This document shows positions 6,299 to 7,677 of a DNA stretch of 7,677 nt, in pieces. Position numbers and translations under genes: made by a program. The stretch is from contig DCMF01000020.1 of NCBI GenBank assembly GCA_002321305.1, positions 1-7,677 of the forward strand, written 5' to 3'. How positions within the stretch are numbered: the stretch's first letter is position 1; every line of letters starts with the position of its first letter. The notes beneath the pieces were generated by a model that ran no database searches, was not told the DNA's origin, and saw only the letters and a program-made list of their open reading frames with translations. Source of the stretch: Verrucomicrobia bacterium UBA1629 (lineage in GTDB: Bacteria; Verrucomicrobiota; Kiritimatiellia; RFP12; UBA1067).

Positions 6299-7459
6299 AT
6301 GAAAGGAACTGTCTACATCAACAACGGCTACTGGTGGTACGCCGTTAGACTGCCGGGCGAGAAGAAGCGCAAGGCGCGGAAGCTCTGCGCACCGGGAAGC
6401 GAGGTCGCGCTTCACGCGGACAGATCGCGCGACGTGGCCATTGCCGCCGCACGGAAAATCTGGGAAGCCGCCACGCGCCGCATCCCTACCACGCACGTCC
6501 AGTCCCTCGCCGTGGACGCGATCTGCGGCCTGTACGTGGAACACTGCTCGACATACTACCGCAGACACGACGGCTCGCCCACAAGCGAGACGCGCGTCTG
6601 CCAGTGCGCCCTGCGCACCCTGCGCGAGATGTTCGGACAGCGCCCCGCCGCCGAATTGCAGCACTCCGACATGCTCGCCATTCGCGACGCGCTCGTCAGA
6701 TGTGGCCTCTGCCGCAACACCGTGAACTGCTACATCAAGCGCATCCGTCGCATGTGGTCCTGGGCCCTCGACGAAGGCTATATTTCGGCAACGCGCAAGG
6801 CGGAACTTTCTCAAGTGAAACCTCTTGCGCCATTCCGTTCCGAGGCGCACGAGACAGACCCGATAAAACCCGTCCCGGATGCTGACATGGACGCGACGCT
6901 CGAGCTCCTGTCACGCAACCTCGCGGACATGGTGCGCGTCCAACGCCTCACGGGAATGCGCCCGAACGAAGTCTGCCTCATGTCGTGGGCAGACATCGAC
7001 GCTTCGCGCACTCCCTGGATATACCGCCCCGTGCAACACAAGACGCAATGGCGCGGACAGGCCCGCGCAGTTCTGATCGGCCCGAAAGCGCGGGCAATCC
7101 TCGAGCGGTATCGGAAATTTGATCCACCCTTCTCGCCGCTCGCCGCCGTGCAGGTCGAGATGGAATCCCCTACAGGACGGACCCACGGCCTTCCGGACAA
7201 GCCGACGGACAGATGGCCGGAGCCGCGCTATTCCGCCGCGATCAGCTGCGCCGCAAAGTCGGCGGGCGTCCAGCCGTGGACGCCAAACCGCCTCCGCCAT
7301 GCGTTCGCCACCGAAGTAAGGCGTAGCCACGGCCTTCTCGTAGCCGCCGCCCTCATGGGACATCATCAGGCATTCACGGTCACGCAGGGATACTCGCATG
7401 ACGCCGCCGTGGACGAACTTCTCCGAATCGGCGCAGACACCATCGAAGAAATCGGGTAA
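6299..7459 (+). CDS. Tyrosine recombinase / site-specific integrase
   Basis: This 386-residue protein has the integrase layout. Residues 1-60 form a basic N-terminal arm-type region (VYINNGYWWYAVRLPGEKK), about 65-165 a helical core-binding domain, and about 185-386 the catalytic domain. Visible catalytic residues are Arg221 (TGMRPNE), Lys248 (HKT), Arg333 and His334 (NRLRH), His355 (LMGHH) and the nucleophile Tyr365 (TQGYSH). The first His of the usual H-x-x-R is Asn330. By recall this also occurs in planctomycete-type integrases, which share the YRPVQHKT ... GPKAR pattern and the long insert between Lys248 and Arg333. It should cut and rejoin DNA through a 3'-phosphotyrosine. No excisionase, phage or conjugation gene is in view, so what it mobilises is unknown. 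It has its own promoter and is divergent from the beta-helix gene. All key residues other than the His are present, so it is probably active. Confidence 0.94.
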   Translation: MKGTVYINNGYWWYAVRLPGEKKRKARKLCAPGSEVALHADRSRDVAIAAARKIWEAATRRIPTTHVQSLAVDAICGLYVEHCSTYYRRHDGSPTSETRVCQCALRTLREMFGQRPAAELQHSDMLAIRDALVRCGLCRNTVNCYIKRIRRMWSWALDEGYISATRKAELSQVKPLAPFRSEAHETDPIKPVPDADMDATLELLSRNLADMVRVQRLTGMRPNEVCLMSWADIDASRTPWIYRPVQHKTQWRGQARAVLIGPKARAILERYRKFDPPFSPLAAVQVEMESPTGRTHGLPDKPTDRWPEPRYSAAISCAAKSAGVQPWTPNRLRHAFATEVRRSHGLLVAAALMGHHQAFTVTQGYSHDAAVDELLRIGADTIEEIG

Positions 7460-7461
7460 AG

Positions 7462-7506
7462 AGAAAAGCCCAGCCATCAACGGCATGGGCTTGCCTCCGG
7501 CTGGGC
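7462..7506 (-). terminator. Intrinsic terminator reading leftwards, with two alternative stems
   Basis: On the minus strand GCCCAGCC (7506-7499) can pair with GGCTGGGC (7475-7468), which runs straight into TTTTCTCTTT (7467-7458). Alternatively AAGCCCA and GCC within the loop pair with GGC and TGGGCTT (7492-7466), a 10-bp stem with one bulged base and a 6-nt loop. Both stems end at the U-tract, so termination is well supported for minus-strand transcripts. On the plus strand the stem has no U-tract, so it is at best a weak terminator for the convergent integrase. Confidence 0.75.
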
Positions 7507-7536
7507 GGCGCGGATAACGAAAGGCCAACCGCGCAT
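7462..7536 (-). ncRNA. Candidate structured small RNA (~75 nt)
   Basis: A perfect TATAAT (7548-7543) predicts a start at about A7536, and the terminator U-tract ends the transcript near 7462. The RNA would hold two stems: GCGCGG (7534-7529) with CCGCGC (7513-7508) around 15 nt, then the terminator stem. It resembles no RNA family I recognise. The alternative is that this is simply the 3' untranslated end of the upstream minus-strand gene, with the TATAAT matching by chance. A 19-codon ORF begins at 7536 but ends inside the terminator stem and is not called as a gene. Confidence 0.35.
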
Positions 7537-7542
7537 AAGCGT

Positions 7543-7571
7543 ATTATATCATTTCGCCGCGTCTGCGTCTG
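7543..7571 (-). promoter_or_regulatory. Possible promoter at the stop codon of the right-hand gene
   Basis: TATAAT (7548-7543) directly follows the TGA stop (7551-7549). The -35 position at a 17-bp spacer reads CAGACG, only 3 of 6 consensus matches. The -10 is perfect and stands out in GC-rich surroundings, but the weak -35 keeps this tentative. Confidence 0.4.
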
Positions 7572-7677
7572 CGGACGCTTGCGCGCCCGCCACGGGACAG
7601 GCCGCGCCGTCAGAGGCGACGGGCGCGAACTCCAGCGTGACGCGCGTCTGCTTCCGCTCCTTCGACGAGTACACGCC
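7549..7677 (-). CDS. C-terminal end of an unrecognised protein (5' part beyond the window)
   Basis: The minus-strand frame is open from the right edge to TGA at 7551-7549, giving 42 residues. It begins GVYSSKERKQTRVTLEFAPV and ends in an Ala/Asp-rich tail, probably disordered (GAQASADADAAK). Support comes from the codon style, the clean stop, and an intrinsic terminator about 45-85 nt downstream in the same direction. No motif identifies a family. It runs convergent to the integrase. Confidence 0.6.
   Translation of the reverse strand, partial: GVYSSKERKQTRVTLEFAPVASDGAACPVAGAQASADADAAK

Noticed and set aside
6188..6850. 220-codon minus-strand open frame
   Set aside because: It is antisense to the N-terminal half of the integrase and has no recognisable motif.
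6911..7528. 205-codon minus-strand open frame
   Set aside because: It is antisense to the integrase catalytic domain and starts inside the convergent terminator region.
7477..7536. 19-codon minus-strand ORF starting 6 nt after TATAAT
   Set aside because: It could be a leaderless peptide, but its stop lies within the terminator stem and no downstream gene is present for it to attenuate. The RNA reading is more economical.
7460..7548. Integron attC-like site after the recombinase
   Set aside because: The stem is a standard terminator followed by U, and no paired R-Y-Y-Y-A-A-C / G-T-T-R-R-R-Y core sites are present. The recombinase is also not an IntI type.
1..7677. tRNA, rRNA, CRISPR array, insertion sequence
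   Set aside because: No cloverleaf with a T-arm signature, no regularly spaced direct repeats with spacers, and no transposase with terminal inverted repeats was seen on either strand.

Overview
The window is GC-rich DNA, apart from short AT-rich promoter patches. It suggests an uncultured bacterium of the PVC group, most plausibly a Kiritimatiellota/Lentisphaerota-type gut or anaerobic lineage. This is an inference from gene content: a large secreted parallel beta-helix protein, an AAA-ATPase/PD-(D/E)XK family gene, and a tyrosine recombinase resembling the planctomycete/verrucomicrobial type. There is no rRNA or marker gene here to prove the placement.

Layout from left to right. (1) Positions 1-1623, minus strand: an AAA-ATPase-like protein with a C-terminal PD-(D/E)XK nuclease-like domain. 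It is open for 541 codons and runs off the left edge. Its -10 box lies only 7 bp before the ATG, so the mRNA is probably leaderless or nearly so. (2) 1624-1733: that promoter plus a perfect 16-bp GC-rich hairpin, the likely end of the next gene's transcript. (3) 1734-5831, minus strand: a 1365-residue secreted protein with a signal peptide, three tandem right-handed beta-helix modules, a short linker domain and a C-terminal beta-rich domain. It has an almost ideal promoter (TTGAGA, 17 bp, TATAAT) and Shine-Dalgarno sequence. (4) 5832-6298: a divergent intergenic region holding that promoter, a small hairpin against its -35 box, a GC-rich structured segment of about 215 bp with no convincing gene, and the AT-rich promoter and leader of the integrase. 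(5) 6299-7459, plus strand: a 386-residue tyrosine recombinase. (6) 7460-7548: a convergent region with an intrinsic terminator reading leftwards and its own TATAAT box. Together they could define a structured small RNA of about 75 nt. (7) 7549-7677, minus strand: the last 42 codons of an unrecognised protein that enters from the right.

The genes do not form an operon. Each has its own promoter and they look like independent accessory units: a mobile-family ATPase/nuclease, a surface or secreted beta-helix protein, and a lone integrase. No tRNA, rRNA, CRISPR array, insertion sequence or clear attachment-site pair is visible. Most of the long open frames on the strand opposite the real genes are side effects of high GC and codon bias.

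I did not find a convincing new multi-gene system. The least explained signals are the compact candidate small RNA at about 7462-7536, the structured intergenic segment at 5920-6135, and the leaderless-type start of the ATPase gene.
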